Positions 7,682 to 16,224 of a stretch of DNA of 64,000 nucleotides are shown in pieces; position 1 is the stretch's first letter, and each line of letters begins with the position of its first letter. The stretch is from NCBI RefSeq assembly GCF_036322705.1, contig NZ_AP027270.1, forward strand, positions 1,861,501 to 1,925,500, written 5' to 3'. The translations under genes and the position numbers were made by a program. The notes below the pieces were generated by a model. That model was not told the DNA's origin. It searched no databases and was given only the letters and a program-made list of their open reading frames with translations. Source of the DNA: Maricaulis maris (lineage in GTDB: Bacteria > Pseudomonadota > Alphaproteobacteria > Caulobacterales > Maricaulaceae).

Positions 7682-8395
7682 TCAAACCAACCGATAGACC
7701 TCCGCCAGGCGCGTCAGCGCCAGCCCCAGCACCGTCCGTCCCGACCGCGCCGCCCAGCCGAAGCGGCGTTCCAAGGCAGCGGCGCTGTCCTCGTGAACCA
7801 GGGCCGCCTCGATCACCCGGGCGAAGGTCGGACCGAGCGCGTCCAGCGCGTCCATGACGCGGTCCTTGGCCGCCAGCGCGCTGACTGCGGCGTCCTCCGG
7901 CCCGCGGCGCTGGCCTTCCGCCCGGCGCTGGGCGGTGGGCGACCAGTTGCGCGTCACCGGGCTCATCAGGGTCGAGCGGTGATAATCGGCGAGGAAGCGT
8001 TCACCGGCCTGGCGCTGGTGCGGATCGAGCCCGTCGAGCCAGGGGCCCAGCGCCCCCTCGCGGCGATTGGCCCTCACGGTGCGCACCGCGCCATTGGCTG
8101 CGATCACCGGACGCGCCTCCATCTCGCGATGGCGCTCGGCCGGATCCGGATCCTCGCCGCGCGTCCCCGCCCGCAACGCTGCCAGACCGTCGGCGGACAG
8201 GACCAGCCCGTTCTCGCGTCGCGCCAGCCAGCCGCAGGTCATCGCCTCATTGAAGCGCGCGGCGGCAATACGGGCGGTCGGGCGGCGACGACGGTCACCG
8301 TCCGGCAGAATGACCGCCCGGGCCTCGACCTCACCGGGGGCGGCCAGGCGGGCGCCAGGACGGGCCAAGGCGCGCATCCAGCGCGGCGCGCTCAT
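7682..8395 (-). CDS. DUF6456 domain protein, possible DNA-binding regulator
   Basis: Product of 237 residues rich in Arg and Ala. The C-terminal two thirds match the pattern of DUF6456 (RNWSPTAQRRAEGQ, HQRQAGERFLADYHR, and a C-terminal helical segment ending in LGLALTRLAEVYRL). The N-terminal part looks like a winged helix. Function is not established; a role in gene regulation or replication control is inferred from its neighbour. Its ATG overlaps the stop codon of the DnaA-domain gene upstream by four bases (ATGA), so the two are translationally coupled and probably act together. Confidence 0.7.
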   Translation of the reverse strand: MSAPRWMRALARPGARLAAPGEVEARAVILPDGDRRRRPTARIAAARFNEAMTCGWLARRENGLVLSADGLAALRAGTRGEDPDPAERHREMEARPVIAANGAVRTVRANRREGALGPWLDGLDPHQRQAGERFLADYHRSTLMSPVTRNWSPTAQRRAEGQRRGPEDAAVSALAAKDRVMDALDALGPTFARVIEAALVHEDSAAALERRFGWAARSGRTVLGLALTRLAEVYRLV

Positions 8396-8760
8396 GGTAG
8401 ACGCTCCAGACCGGCGAGCCGCTGCAACCCGCTCAGGCGCGGCGCTGTGCGCAAAGCCGCCTCAAGGGCATCCATATAATCGTCAAAGGCGCGATCATCA
8501 CGCCGATCCTCGATCCGGTGGCAGGCATGGGCCGCGGTCGAGCGGTCACGGCCAAAGGCCAGGGCAACCCGGCTCAGCGGCAGTTCAAAGGCGACATGGG
8601 CGAGATACATTGCGGCCTGGCGGGCCAGCGCGGTCTCGCGGGATCGTCGGGTCGGGGCCTCCAGCTCACGCTGCGAGATCCCGAAGGCATAGGCGACGGC
8701 GCTCTGGGCCAGCCGGGCCCGGGCAACGTCTTCTTCCAGCTTGCACATGACACTGCTCAT
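8392..8760 (-). CDS. Solo DnaA domain IV (helix-turn-helix) protein
   Basis: Product of 122 residues. Residues about 35-100 resemble domain IV of the replication initiator DnaA: RQAAMYLAHVAFELPLSRVALAFGRDRSTAAHACHRI is spread across helices equivalent to the DnaA-box-binding fold, with GRDRST at the signature loop. There is no AAA+ ATPase domain, so it cannot be an initiator itself. It may bind DnaA-box-like sites as a regulator or competitor. The start at 8760 gives a product beginning just before the conserved helices; earlier in-frame starts reach into the intergenic region. First gene of a two-gene unit with the DUF6456 gene. Confidence 0.75.
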   Translation of the reverse strand: MSSVMCKLEEDVARARLAQSAVAYAFGISQRELEAPTRRSRETALARQAAMYLAHVAFELPLSRVALAFGRDRSTAAHACHRIEDRRDDRAFDDYMDALEAALRTAPRLSGLQRLAGLERLP

Positions 8761-8866
8761 CCGTGCACTCCCGTTCTGACGCGGCGCCCCGATGGCCGCG
8801 ACTGACGTGATGCTAAGCAGGCTACACCCAGGTGGGGATAATATTCCTATTTTTGTTGTAAAGAAA

Positions 8867-8896
8867 GAGGGCGCCACCCTTGCGTGTGGCGCCCTC
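8867..8896 (-). terminator. Rho-independent terminator of the Mrp operon
   Basis: An 11-bp perfect stem GAGGGCGCCAC / GTGGCGCCCTC with an eight-base loop. Read on the minus strand it is followed by a T-rich tract (TTTCTTTAC). It lies 25 bases beyond the stop codon of the last Mrp operon gene. Confidence 0.85.
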
Positions 8897-8920
8897 TCCT
8901 GAATGACAAGTCCTTGAGAC

Positions 8921-10648
8921 TTATGGGGACAAGTAGGCAATCAGCAGGACGATCGCCAGCAAGGCACTCGTCCAGATCGCGAGCAGCCCACTGGGGATAT
9001 CCCGGCTCAGGGAGCCGATAGGACTGAATACCTCGAACAGTTTTCCGCCCGTCCGGGTCCGGATTCCGCCGAGCAGATTGCCGATCGACGCCCACAGCCG
9101 GCCGAACATCGCATGGCCCCAGACGACCGTGTCGGCGAGGAAACGACGATAGAACCAGTCGGTGTCGAGATTGATGCCGCGCTTCTCGTCCGGATACCAC
9201 TTCATCCGCACCAGCAAGGCGAAGGCGAACATGGCCCCGAGCAGGAGCTGCATCTGCCCGACGATATGGTCGAAGGTGTAGGGCTGGTAGTGCAGCGCCG
9301 CCTCCGGGAAGGGCACGAGCTCGTAGAGCACGCCGTAATTCACGCCCAGATAGACGCAGATCAGCGCCGCCATCCCCATCGCCATCAGCATGTTGACCGG
9401 CGCTTCGCGGACGCGATGGCCACGGTCATGGCTGAAGAAGGCGAAGTACGGGATCTTGATGCCCGAGTGCTCCAGCACACCGGCGGAAGCGAAGACCAGC
9501 ACCAGCCAGACCATCCAGTGGCCTTCCTGGGCCACGGCCGCCAGGGTCAGCGCCTTGGCGACGAAGCCCGAGAACAGCGGGAAGGCCGAGATCGAGGCCG
9601 CCCCGATCAGGCAGAAGACCGCGGTCGCCGGCATCGACTTGAACAGCCCGCCCAGTTCGGACGCCTTCACGGTCCCGACCCGCAGCATCACCGCGCCCAT
9701 GCTCATGAACAGCAGCGCCTTGTAGATGATGTGCACGAAGGCGTGCGCGGCCGCACCATTGATGGCGAGCTCGGTGCCGACACCGATCCCCACGACCATG
9801 AAGCCGAGTTGGTTGTTGAGCGAGAAGGACAACACCTTGCGCAGGTCATTCTCGACCACCGCGAAGAAGACCGGGAAGGCCGTCATGATGGCGCCGATCC
9901 AGATCAGCTCGTCGGTGCCCGCATAGCCCCGCGCCAGCGCATAGACCGCCAGCTTGGTGGTGAAGGCCGACAGCACGACCGCGCCGGTGATGGTCGCCTT
10001 GGGATAGGCGTCCTGCAGCCAGTTGTGCAGGAAGGGGAAGGCGCACTTGATGCCGAAGGCGATGAAGATCAGGAAGCCGCCCAGCGTCTCGATGGTCAGC
10101 GTTTCGTCAAAGGCCCAGCTGCCGGTCTCGCTGGCACGGATGACCGCACCGGTGAGGAGCAGTACGCCGGACAGGATGTGGATCGCCAGATAGCGCAGGC
10201 CGGCCTTGTAGGCGGCATTGTTGCGGGCGCCCCAGATCAGGAAGACCGAGGAGATCGCGGTCAGTTCCCAGAACACGAAGAGCGAGAGCAGATCACCGGA
10301 GAACACGGCACCCAGACCGGCACCGGCATAGATCAGGCCGGCGGCATCGGCGATGCGGTCCTTCTCATGCAGCCCGTAGAGCGCATTGATGAAGGCGGCG
10401 ATGATGAAGATCAGGCCCCAGATCCGGGACAGACCGTCAAAGCGGAAGGTTTCCAGCGTGAAACCGCCCAGCGAGATGATCCCGCCGAGATGGTCGCCGG
10501 ACGGCGCGTTGAACCACAGGCCGAGCGCCAGGACCGGTGCGATCAGCGCGAGCGCCTTGCGCACCTGGTGGATCGGGAAAGCCGCTGCCAGCAGGCCGGC
10601 AATGATGACCGGCCAGGCCGGTGAGACGTCATAGAGAGCTTCGATCAT
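8921..10648 (-). CDS. MrpD/NuoN-like proton-conducting antiporter subunit (third copy)
   Basis: Membrane subunit of the Mrp/complex-I antiporter family, which moves protons and cations through charged residues within membrane helices. The 575-residue product has about 14-16 hydrophobic segments. It keeps the key membrane Glu in FVFWELTAISS and the Lys in FGIKCAFPFLHNWLQDAYP, with His and Lys in AHAFVHIIYKALLFM. A C-terminal extension of roughly 120 residues ends in one more membrane helix, reminiscent of the lateral helix region of NuoL-type subunits. Last gene of the operon; its start overlaps the preceding 105-residue ORF by four bases. This operon holds three antiporter-like subunits where classical Mrp systems have two (MrpA and MrpD). 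Confidence 0.85.
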   Translation of the reverse strand: MIEALYDVSPAWPVIIAGLLAAAFPIHQVRKALALIAPVLALGLWFNAPSGDHLGGIISLGGFTLETFRFDGLSRIWGLIFIIAAFINALYGLHEKDRIADAAGLIYAGAGLGAVFSGDLLSLFVFWELTAISSVFLIWGARNNAAYKAGLRYLAIHILSGVLLLTGAVIRASETGSWAFDETLTIETLGGFLIFIAFGIKCAFPFLHNWLQDAYPKATITGAVVLSAFTTKLAVYALARGYAGTDELIWIGAIMTAFPVFFAVVENDLRKVLSFSLNNQLGFMVVGIGVGTELAINGAAAHAFVHIIYKALLFMSMGAVMLRVGTVKASELGGLFKSMPATAVFCLIGAASISAFPLFSGFVAKALTLAAVAQEGHWMVWLVLVFASAGVLEHSGIKIPYFAFFSHDRGHRVREAPVNMLMAMGMAALICVYLGVNYGVLYELVPFPEAALHYQPYTFDHIVGQMQLLLGAMFAFALLVRMKWYPDEKRGINLDTDWFYRRFLADTVVWGHAMFGRLWASIGNLLGGIRTRTGGKLFEVFSPIGSLSRDIPSGLLAIWTSALLAIVLLIAYLSP

Positions 10649-10962
10649 GACTGGCCCTCCTCGTCGGTATTGTCACCGTCCCAGTAATCCTCCTTGCGGC
10701 CCAGCAGACCGCGAACCACGAACCAGCCGATCATGACGGCGAGGACGAAGGCGCCGAAGCCCCACATGGCGTAGAAGCCGTAGAACTCGGCGAACTCAAC
10801 GTATTCATGGCGGTGATGGACAAAATCGACCGCAACGAAACCGAGCGTTCCGACCAGGAAGATCCATATCATCGAGGATTTCAGCCAGCCCGAGTCGAGC
10901 CACAGGAAGGGCCGCGCCATCGGATGGATCAGTTCATCATGTTTGCCGTTTGGATCGCTCAC
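10645..10962 (-). CDS. Small two-helix membrane protein in the Mrp operon
   Basis: Product of 105 residues with two hydrophobic segments (about 28-50 and 63-88), a His-rich loop between them (VHHRHEY) and an acidic C-terminus. I do not recognise the family. It overlaps its upstream neighbour by four bases (10959-10962) and its downstream neighbour by four (10645-10648), so it is tightly coupled to two antiporter-like subunits and is likely an accessory subunit of the complex. It does not look like any of MrpA-G. Confidence 0.7.
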   Translation of the reverse strand: MSDPNGKHDELIHPMARPFLWLDSGWLKSSMIWIFLVGTLGFVAVDFVHHRHEYVEFAEFYGFYAMWGFGAFVLAVMIGWFVVRGLLGRKEDYWDGDNTDEEGQS

Positions 10963-12440
10963 AGCGCGGCCTCCGCAGCAAGGGTCGACGTCATGAAGAC
11001 CGGTTCGAGATAATCCCGCAGCGGTCCGATGAGGAAGAAGAGCGCGATCACGCCGGCGGCCGTGATGACCGGCGGCAGGATCACCAGCATGGGCGGCTGC
11101 TTCTTCAGCTTGGCCTCGTCGGGCGGCGAGAAGAAGCCGCGCGCCGACAGCGGCAGCAGGTAGGCGACATTGAGGATGGAGGAGGCAATCAGCGCCAGCA
11201 TCAGCCAGCCATGCCCGCTCTCCCAGGCGCCTTCCAGCAGGAAGAGTTTCGGCCAGGCGCCACCGAGCGGCGGCAGGCCGATGATCGACAGCGCGCCGAT
11301 CGTGTAGGCGCCGAACAGCCAGGGCATGTAGCGTCCCAGACCGTCCATTTGCGAGATCTCGGTCTTGCCGGTCGCGGTATAGATCGCCCCGGCACTCATG
11401 AAGAGCGTGATCTTGCCCCAGGCGTGCATGACGATCTGCAGCGCGCCGCCGAGCATGGCGATCGGCGAGCCGAGCATCACGCCGAGCGTCACATAGGACA
11501 GCTGCGACACGGTCGAGAAGGCCAGCCGGGCCTTGAGGTTGTCCTTGGTCATGGCGACCACGGAGGCCAGCACGATCGAGATACCGGCAATCCAGGCCAG
11601 CGCGTCGGCGGCCGGCGTGATGGCGATCAGGTCCGCGCCGAAGATGTAGGTGCCGACCTTGAGCATGGCGAAGACACCGGCCTTCACCACCGCCACCGCG
11701 TGCAGCAGGGCCGAGACCGGGGTCGGGGCGACCATGGCATTCGGCAGCCAGGGGTGGACCGGCATCAGCGCCGCCTTGCCGATCCCGAAGGCGAACAGCA
11801 CCAGCAGGATGCCGGCAATCGCCGGGGTCACGTCATTGAGCGCCAGCAGGCCGCCGGCGACGAAGTCGGTCGAACCGGCGAGGAAGTGCGTTGCGATCAC
11901 CGCCGGCAGGAGGAGACCGATCGAGGTGCCCAGCAGGATGGAGAGGTAAATCGCCCCGCCGCGCTTGGCCTTGGCATCACCCTTGTGCGTGACCAGCGGA
12001 TAGGTCGATAGGGTGAGGACCTCGTAAAAGAGGAACATGGTCAACAGGTTGCCGGACAGGGCCACGCCCATGGCAGCGGCAATGGCGATACAGAAACAGA
12101 CATAGAAGCGGGTCTGGTTCTTCTCGTTATTGCCGCGCATATAGCCGATCGAATAGAGCGAGTTGACGATCCACAGCCCCGAGGCAACGGCGGCGAAGAT
12201 GGCGCCCAGCGGCTCCAGCTTGAACACCAGGTTGAGGCCGGGAGCCAGGGTCGCCAGCTCCAGCGTGGGCTGGCTCGGGGCGATCTCGACGAGATAGGCG
12301 ACATTGAGCGCCAGCAGCACGGCGGCGGTCAGCGTCGCCGCTTCGCGCAGGTTCGGGCGCGAGCCCAGCAGGGCCACGAAGACCCCGCCTAGGGCGGGCA
12401 GGACGAGCGCGAGAGCGAGTGAGAGTTCAGGCGTCCACAT
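10959..12440 (-). CDS. MrpD-like antiporter subunit (second copy)
   Basis: Polytopic protein of 493 residues and about 14 membrane helices in the proton-conducting antiporter family. Visible landmarks are MFLFYEVLTLSTYPLV with the membrane Glu, and FGIGKAALMPVHPWLPNAM with the membrane Lys followed by the PHPWLP-like signature. Also present are HAVAVVKAGVFAM and MHAWGKITLFMSAG. It sits between another MrpD-like subunit (four-base gap at 12441-12444) and the small 105-residue ORF. It could act as the second proton or cation path of the complex. The assignment among MrpA-N-terminal-like, MrpD or NuoM-like types needs a tree. Confidence 0.87.
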   Translation of the reverse strand: MWTPELSLALALVLPALGGVFVALLGSRPNLREAATLTAAVLLALNVAYLVEIAPSQPTLELATLAPGLNLVFKLEPLGAIFAAVASGLWIVNSLYSIGYMRGNNEKNQTRFYVCFCIAIAAAMGVALSGNLLTMFLFYEVLTLSTYPLVTHKGDAKAKRGGAIYLSILLGTSIGLLLPAVIATHFLAGSTDFVAGGLLALNDVTPAIAGILLVLFAFGIGKAALMPVHPWLPNAMVAPTPVSALLHAVAVVKAGVFAMLKVGTYIFGADLIAITPAADALAWIAGISIVLASVVAMTKDNLKARLAFSTVSQLSYVTLGVMLGSPIAMLGGALQIVMHAWGKITLFMSAGAIYTATGKTEISQMDGLGRYMPWLFGAYTIGALSIIGLPPLGGAWPKLFLLEGAWESGHGWLMLALIASSILNVAYLLPLSARGFFSPPDEAKLKKQPPMLVILPPVITAAGVIALFFLIGPLRDYLEPVFMTSTLAAEAAL

Positions 12441-12444
12441 CAGA

Positions 12445-13968
12445 TCAATTCCCCCCCATCACGGCATCCGCCGCGGACCGGGCCAGCCAGACCAGCGGGT
12501 CGGCGTGGAAGAAGAAGTAGATATTGGCCAGGGCCAGGATCGACATCGGCACCAGCACCATCCACGGCGCCAGACGGCGCTGGCTCAGCTCGCCATGATG
12601 GCTCGGCGGCGTATCCATCCAGATCGCCGACAGCAGCCGGGCGACATAGGCCAGGGCCAGCAGGGAGGACAGCATCAGAGCGGCCACCGCCCACCACCAG
12701 CCACGCTCGAGCGCGGCGGTGACGAGATACCATTTCGAGGTAAAGCCGACGGTCAGCGGCACCCCGACCAGCGACAGGCCGGCAATGGTGAAGGCCGTTG
12801 CCGAGGCCGGCATGGTCTTGCCCAGTCCGGCCAGGTCCTTGACCCGGCGAACGCCGAAATTGAGCGCGAACGCGCCCAGCGCCATGAACAAGGCGCCCTT
12901 CATCAGGGCATGGTTCATCAGGTGCAGCATGCTCGCCGACAGGCCGGACGCCGTGCCCATCCCGAGACCCAGCATCATGTAACCGACCTGCGCCACGGAG
13001 GAGTAGGCCAGCATGCGACGGGCATCGCTCTGGAACACTGCCTGCAGGGAAGCCACCACCATGGCGATGGTGCCGACGACGGCAAACAGCCAGACGAAGG
13101 ACATCTCGACGAAGCTGACATCGGGATGGAAAACCGAGAACAGGAAGCGGATCAGCGCGTAGAAGGCGACCTTGGTCGCGGTCGAGGCGAGGAAGGCCGT
13201 CACGAAGTTCGGCGCGAAGGCATAGGCATTCGGCAGCCAGACATGCAGCGGGAACATCGCCGCCTTCAGGCCAAGACCGACCACGATGAAGGCAAAGGCC
13301 GCCTGGGTCACCCGGTTATGGCCATTGACCTCGAGGATCGCCGCCATGTCGGCCATGTTCAGCGTGCCGGTCGCCATGTAGAGGAAGCCGACGCCGATCA
13401 CGAAGAAGGTCGCGCCGATCGTGCCGAGGACGAGGTAGTTATAGCTGGCCGTCAGCGCCCGCCGGTCCTTGCCCGCGCCCATCGCGATGAGCGTGTAGGT
13501 GGCGATCGAGGAGATTTCCAGGAAGACGAAGACGTTGAACGCATCGCCGGTAATGGTCACCCCGAGCAGGCCGGTGAAGCAGACCAGGAAGGCGGAATAG
13601 AACAGCGCCTGCTTGTTCTCGGCGATCTCGTCACCGACGCTCGGCAGGGCATAGATCACGCTCAGGAAACCCAGCATGCCGACCAGCAGCAGCAAGGCGA
13701 TATTGAGCATGTCGATGCGGTATTCGATCCCCAGCGGCGGCGCCCAGCCGCCCATATGGTAGGAGACGACACCCTCGGTCAGTACCTGACCGAGGAGGTT
13801 CAGGGACAAAAGGGCGACCGCGGCGGAGGTCACCAGGGCCACCGCCCAGGCGACACGGCCATTCGGCATCATCGCCGAGACAGCCGCCATGATCAGCGGA
13901 ATGACGACGATCAGGGCCGGCGCGTGCATGGCAATGCCCGCGGGCAGGAAGTCAGCCAGAAACTGCAT
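12445..13968 (-). CDS. MrpD-like antiporter subunit (first copy)
   Basis: Polytopic 507-residue subunit of the cation/proton antiporter. Motifs seen are [17 protein letters not shown] with the membrane Glu, [19 protein letters not shown] with the membrane Lys, and [17 protein letters not shown]. This is the copy that directly follows MrpC, the normal position of MrpD, so it is the best candidate for true MrpD. Its start overlaps the mrpC stop by one base (TAATG). Confidence 0.88.
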   Translation of the reverse strand: MQFLADFLPAGIAMHAPALIVVIPLIMAAVSAMMPNGRVAWAVALVTSAAVALLSLNLLGQVLTEGVVSYHMGGWAPPLGIEYRIDMLNIALLLLVGMLGFLSVIYALPSVGDEIAENKQALFYSAFLVCFTGLLGVTITGDAFNVFVFLEISSIATYTLIAMGAGKDRRALTASYNYLVLGTIGATFFVIGVGFLYMATGTLNMADMAAILEVNGHNRVTQAAFAFIVVGLGLKAAMFPLHVWLPNAYAFAPNFVTAFLASTATKVAFYALIRFLFSVFHPDVSFVEMSFVWLFAVVGTIAMVVASLQAVFQSDARRMLAYSSVAQVGYMMLGLGMGTASGLSASMLHLMNHALMKGALFMALGAFALNFGVRRVKDLAGLGKTMPASATAFTIAGLSLVGVPLTVGFTSKWYLVTAALERGWWWAVAALMLSSLLALAYVARLLSAIWMDTPPSHHGELSQRRLAPWMVLVPMSILALANIYFFFHADPLVWLARSAADAVMGGN

Positions 13969-14513
13969 TATTCGGCGCTCCCGGATTCAAGCGTGTAATC
14001 GGCGGCATTGAGGGCATCATCCTCGATCGTGCCATAGGCCTCGCGAATGCGGACAACGAGCGCCAGGCCAACGGCCAGGGTCGCCACGCCGACGACGATG
14101 GCGGTCAGGATGAGCACGTGCGGCAAGGGGTTGGAGTAGAGGACTTCAGCCGCCTGGTGAGCCGCGTCGGCGCCGTAACCGGCGGCGTCGCCGGCATAGC
14201 CGGCCGCATCGGCGCCATGATCCGCCGCGCCAGCGGCCAGGTCAGCGCCATGGGCGGCATCAGCGGCCGCCGGGGCCCCCTCGCCTCCACCATGGCCATA
14301 GCCATCATCGACCTTGTACTCGGCAAGAATGGGCGGTGCGCCGCCGAACACCTTGCCAATGGTGATGTAGAGCAGGAAGACCGAGGTCTGGAACAGCGAC
14401 AGGCCAACCAGTCGCTTGACCAGGTTGCCGGTGGCGATGACCACATAGAGGCCGATCATCATCAGGATGATGATCGGAATATAGGTGAAGCGTTCTGCAA
14501 GGATCTCCAGCAT
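13968..14513 (-). CDS. mrpC: Mrp antiporter subunit C (NuoK-like) with Ala-rich insertion
   Basis: MrpC is the small three-helix subunit related to NuoK. Helices are visible at about 11-30, 36-57 and 131-155, with the family phrases NLVKRLVGLSLFQTSVFL and DPLPQALVLTAIV-like NPLPHVLILTAIVVGVA. At 181 residues it is clearly longer than the usual 110-125. The extra length is an Ala/Gly/Asp/His-rich stretch (about 68-123) with repeats such as GADAAGY, placed in the loop between helices 2 and 3. The start at 14513 was chosen because it begins the first helix; a longer ORF runs into mrpB. Spacing to mrpB is two bases. Confidence 0.85.
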   Translation of the reverse strand: MLEILAERFTYIPIIILMMIGLYVVIATGNLVKRLVGLSLFQTSVFLLYITIGKVFGGAPPILAEYKVDDGYGHGGGEGAPAAADAAHGADLAAGAADHGADAAGYAGDAAGYGADAAHQAAEVLYSNPLPHVLILTAIVVGVATLAVGLALVVRIREAYGTIEDDALNAADYTLESGSAE

Positions 14514-14515
14514 CG

Positions 14516-14974
14516 CTACCACTCCCCGTCCGGGATATCCGGCACACGGCCGGAGAAGGCATAAAAGATCGCAACCATCACCGAGGACACCGTGCACAGC
14601 ACGCCGATCTCGATCGCGATGATCCCGTAGTGCTGGCCGGTATGGTGGCCCTGATCCGGGTGCAAGGCGTCATAATCGAGGAAGTTGAGCGGCTCGCCGG
14701 CCCCGTTCAGGAACAGGGTCGCGACACCGACGCCGGCAAAGATCAGAACGCCGAGGGCGGCCCCGAAGCGCACGACGGTCGGCGAAACAGTCGCCTGCGC
14801 GGCATCAATGCCGAAGATCAGGGCATAGAGGATGACCGCCACGGCAATGATCACGCCGGCCTGGAAGCCGCCGCCGGGACCGTATTCACCATGGAACTGG
14901 ACGTAGAAACCGAAGATCACGATCAGCGGGATCAACAGCTTCGAGACAACCCGGAGAATCAGGTGCGGTGACAT
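14516..14974 (-). CDS. mrpB: Mrp antiporter subunit B
   Basis: Product of 152 residues with four hydrophobic segments and the MrpB signature of a short periplasmic loop then GPGGGFQAGVIIAVAVIL. It is an integral subunit of the Mrp monovalent cation/proton antiporter. It lies one base after the gene for the MrpA C-terminal-like protein and two bases before mrpC. Confidence 0.9.
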   Translation of the reverse strand: MSPHLILRVVSKLLIPLIVIFGFYVQFHGEYGPGGGFQAGVIIAVAVILYALIFGIDAAQATVSPTVVRFGAALGVLIFAGVGVATLFLNGAGEPLNFLDYDALHPDQGHHTGQHYGIIAIEIGVLCTVSSVMVAIFYAFSGRVPDIPDGEW

Positions 14975-14975
14975 G

Positions 14976-15542
14976 TCAGTCCTCCCCCTCTTCGCGGCGG
15001 CGTGTCCCGGTACCGAAGCCCAGAAGCAGCATCACGCCGAGCGCCGCACTGAACACCACCACGACCTCGCCCAGCGTATCGAAGCCGCGATAGCTGGAGA
15101 GGACCGCCGTGACCACGTTCGGGATCGAGATGTCGTACGGAACCCGCTCGAGATATTGCAGGCCGACATAGGCATTGGCTGCGCTGTCCGGGTCGCCATA
15201 GACCGGCATGTCCGGGATGGCGAAGAACAGCGCCGCGCCGGCTGCGGAAACCACGGCAAAGGCGGCCCAGTGACGCCCCGCCCCGGCCGGCTCGCTTTCG
15301 CGGGCGGTCAGCAGCATGGCACCGAGCATCAGCACGGTGGAGATGCCGGCACCCACGGCGGCCTCGGTAAAGGCCACATCGACCGCATCGAGCGAGACAA
15401 ACCAGGCGGCGCAGAGCAGCGAATAGACGCCGGTCAGCATGACCACGGCGAACAGGTTGCGAAGACGGACAATGGCAAAGCCGACCGCCAGCAGCATGGC
15501 GATCAGCAGATAGTCCAGATACTGGGTCAGATCGGCGTTCAT
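14976..15542 (-). CDS. MrpA C-terminal-like subunit (DUF4040/MbhE type)
   Basis: Product of 188 residues that matches the C-terminal part of MrpA, here as a separate gene. The first half has the DUF4040 pattern with DAVDVAFTEAAVGAGIST. The second half has the MbhE-like phrase SSYRGFDTLGEVVVVFSAA followed by a last membrane helix. The long N-terminal NuoL-like half of MrpA is missing, which may be why the operon carries three separate antiporter-like genes. It overlaps mrpG by four bases. Confidence 0.82.
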   Translation of the reverse strand: MNADLTQYLDYLLIAMLLAVGFAIVRLRNLFAVVMLTGVYSLLCAAWFVSLDAVDVAFTEAAVGAGISTVLMLGAMLLTARESEPAGAGRHWAAFAVVSAAGAALFFAIPDMPVYGDPDSAANAYVGLQYLERVPYDISIPNVVTAVLSSYRGFDTLGEVVVVFSAALGVMLLLGFGTGTRRREEGED

Positions 15543-15910
15543 TTCGGGCCCTCCGACGCGCCGGCATCGGCCGGGTGTTTCGGCTTGAAATGACCGAGGT
15601 CCGGCTTCTGGCCCGCGCGGTGCGCGGCATTGGCGATGGCATGGGTGGCCGTCGGGCTGGTCAGGAAGAGCAGCAGCGCGACCAGCGCCAGCTTGGCAGC
15701 GGTTTGCCAGTCACCGGCCTGGGCAATCAGGCCCAGGATGATCAATTCGGCGCCCAGCGTATCGGTCACGCCGGCCGCATGCATGCGGGTGTAGAAGTCG
15801 GGCAGACGCATGACACCGGTTGCTCCGGCGATCACGAACACCAGACCCACCGCCATGGCGCCGATGGAGAAGGCATCGCGCGCGTACTGGAAGGCTTCAG
15901 CGAGGCTCAT
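15539..15910 (-). CDS. mrpG: Mrp antiporter subunit G
   Basis: Product of 123 residues with three membrane helices and the MrpG signature GVMRLPDFYTRMHAAGVTDT. It belongs to the antiporter complex in the inner membrane. Starts and stops overlap the neighbouring genes by four bases on both sides, a sign of strong translational coupling. Confidence 0.93.
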   Translation of the reverse strand: MSLAEAFQYARDAFSIGAMAVGLVFVIAGATGVMRLPDFYTRMHAAGVTDTLGAELIILGLIAQAGDWQTAAKLALVALLLFLTSPTATHAIANAAHRAGQKPDLGHFKPKHPADAGASEGPK

Positions 15911-16224
15911 TTCTCGTACTCCCCGTCGATGGCCCGACGCAGCGACATCTGGGCCAGGGCAATCTCCAGCGAGCGGTAGCGGAAGAATTTCAGGATCGCG
16001 ATCGTCGCGACGAAATTGATCAGCGCATACAGCAGCGCGATGTCGATGGCGTCCTGGCGCCCGACCAGGGCGGCGAAGACCAGCAGGAAGAGGACCGTCT
16101 TGGTGCCAAAGGAGTTGGCTGCCAGGACACGGTCATACAGGGTCGGTCCGGCAAACAGGCGGGCCAGCATGATGGCCATCGCCACCGCTATGCCGATCGC
16201 CACGAGGAAAATCATGATGTGCAT
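15907..16224 (-). CDS. mrpF: Mrp antiporter subunit F
   Basis: Product of 105 residues with three membrane helices and the MrpF phrase GPTLYDRVLAANSFGTKTV, followed by DAIDIALLYALINF. A small integral subunit of the Mrp cation/proton antiporter. It overlaps mrpE by one base and mrpG by four. Confidence 0.93.
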   Translation of the reverse strand: MHIMIFLVAIGIAVAMAIMLARLFAGPTLYDRVLAANSFGTKTVLFLLVFAALVGRQDAIDIALLYALINFVATIAILKFFRYRSLEIALAQMSLRRAIDGEYEK

